A stretch of 64,000 nucleotides of DNA from Cephalotus follicularis. Taxonomy: Eukaryota; Streptophyta; Magnoliopsida; Oxalidales; Cephalotaceae. Positions within the stretch are counted from its first letter, which is position 1, and each line of letters begins with the position of its first letter. The stretch is from the NCBI GenBank assembly GCA_001972305.1, contig BDDD01000323.1, positions 248,001-312,000 of the forward strand, given 5' to 3'. Below, one piece after another: positions 63,557-64,000 of the stretch. Under the pieces are notes generated by a model, which ran no database searches, had not been told where the DNA came from, and saw nothing but the letters and a program-made list of their open reading frames with translations. The position numbers and the translations under genes were made by a program.

Positions 63557-63973
63557 CTATCCTGGCAAATGGAAGGTTACAACCTTCCTGTTACAATCCA
63601 CATAAGCATTGTATACTGACAGCCAATCCATACCGAGAATTATATCGAGTTCGCCCATCGGCAGTACTATAAGGTCTGCCGGAAGGACATGTCCAGAAAT
63701 CTCAATGGCACAAGATCTACACACCCATCGGGAGGTAACCGACTCTCCTACCGGTGTACTGACTTCTATCATAAAAGGTAAAGGTTTGGGCTCCACATTC
63801 ACACGACTTATAAATTGAGAAGCAACATACGAATGAGATGAGCCCGGATCAATCAGAGTCCGTGCTAGAAGCTGAAATACATGAACCATACCTCCAATCA
63901 CTGAGGGTGATCCAGCTGCAGCTCGCCGATCCATAGCATAAACTCTTCCCTGTACCGTAGGTGCAAACCCCAT
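63557..63973 (-). pseudogene. Gypsy protease-like part
   Basis: Contains LIDPGSSHSY (active-site-like), FVASQ-type flank and VLPMGELDIILGMDWL, the standard retropepsin region of Ty3/gypsy pol. Closely matches 4716-5174 of the left element. Continues toward gag beyond the edge. Confidence 0.85.
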
Positions 63974-64000
63974 CGGCTGTTTGCCACGATCTCCTCGTGA

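Larger units (their letters stand above)
58158..64000 (-). mobile_element. Tekay-like gypsy element, runs off the right edge, broken
   Basis: Minus-strand order from the right edge leftward: gag end/protease, reverse transcriptase, RNase H, integrase, chromodomain-like tail, polypurine tract, 3' LTR. It is the best-preserved pol of the family in this window and the likely type of the source of 274-7912 and 22193-25256. The left target flank is CAAAA (58153-58157); the partner is outside the window. It has a few breaks. Confidence 0.9.

Overview
This window looks like nuclear DNA of a flowering plant, probably a eudicot. The evidence is one spliced host gene of a plant-specific type (a trihelix DNA-binding domain fused to a UMP-kinase-like domain) set in a dense bed of plant transposable elements: Ty3/gypsy (a Tekay/Del-like chromovirus family, Athila-like, and Tat-like with antisense ORFs), Ty1/copia, TRIM-like, CACTA, hAT and Mutator-like. 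I saw no rRNA, tRNA, CRISPR or bacterial feature. All LTR elements here are treated as fossils.

Layout. 1-7917: non-coding flank split by a Tekay-like gypsy element (274-7912, CTTAA target duplication). 7918-15965: Ty1/copia relic with a long leader, gag, protease, integrase, RT and RNase H, then its 3' LTR. 15966-19736: 3' part of a Tat-like element, with an antisense ORF, an antisense TATA box, a 79-bp tandem array and an LTR. 19788-22192: 5' part of a CACTA transposon, cut by a 5'-truncated gypsy element (22193-25256). 25257-36685: a probable copia-type 5' LTR and leader that took in three solo LTRs (26481-29006, 29577-32482, 32689-35336). 36686-40416: a Mutator-like element with an internal tandem duplication and an Athila-type solo LTR. 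40590-41290: tandem TRIM-like repeats.

41785-44775 is the host gene: seven coding exons, 508 residues, all junctions GT-AG. It is the only gene in the window for which I infer a cellular role.

45520-53324: an hAT transposon split by a solo LTR (46766-52880), itself split by another solo LTR (48377-52105). 53325-55906: Athila-like gag-protease fossil. 55907-58157: a second Tat-like element in mirror orientation, with its LTR on the minus strand and its antisense ORF on the plus strand. 58158-64000: another Tekay-like gypsy element on the minus strand, running off the right edge.

The main story is layered insertion followed by LTR-LTR recombination. Six solo LTRs have readable 5-bp target duplications, and several nests give a clear order of events. 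The most interesting items are the fusion gene, whose kinase domain has replaced two expected UMP-contact residues, and the paired Tat-like antisense ORFs with their own TATA boxes. Family assignments rest on motifs read by eye; no database search was run.
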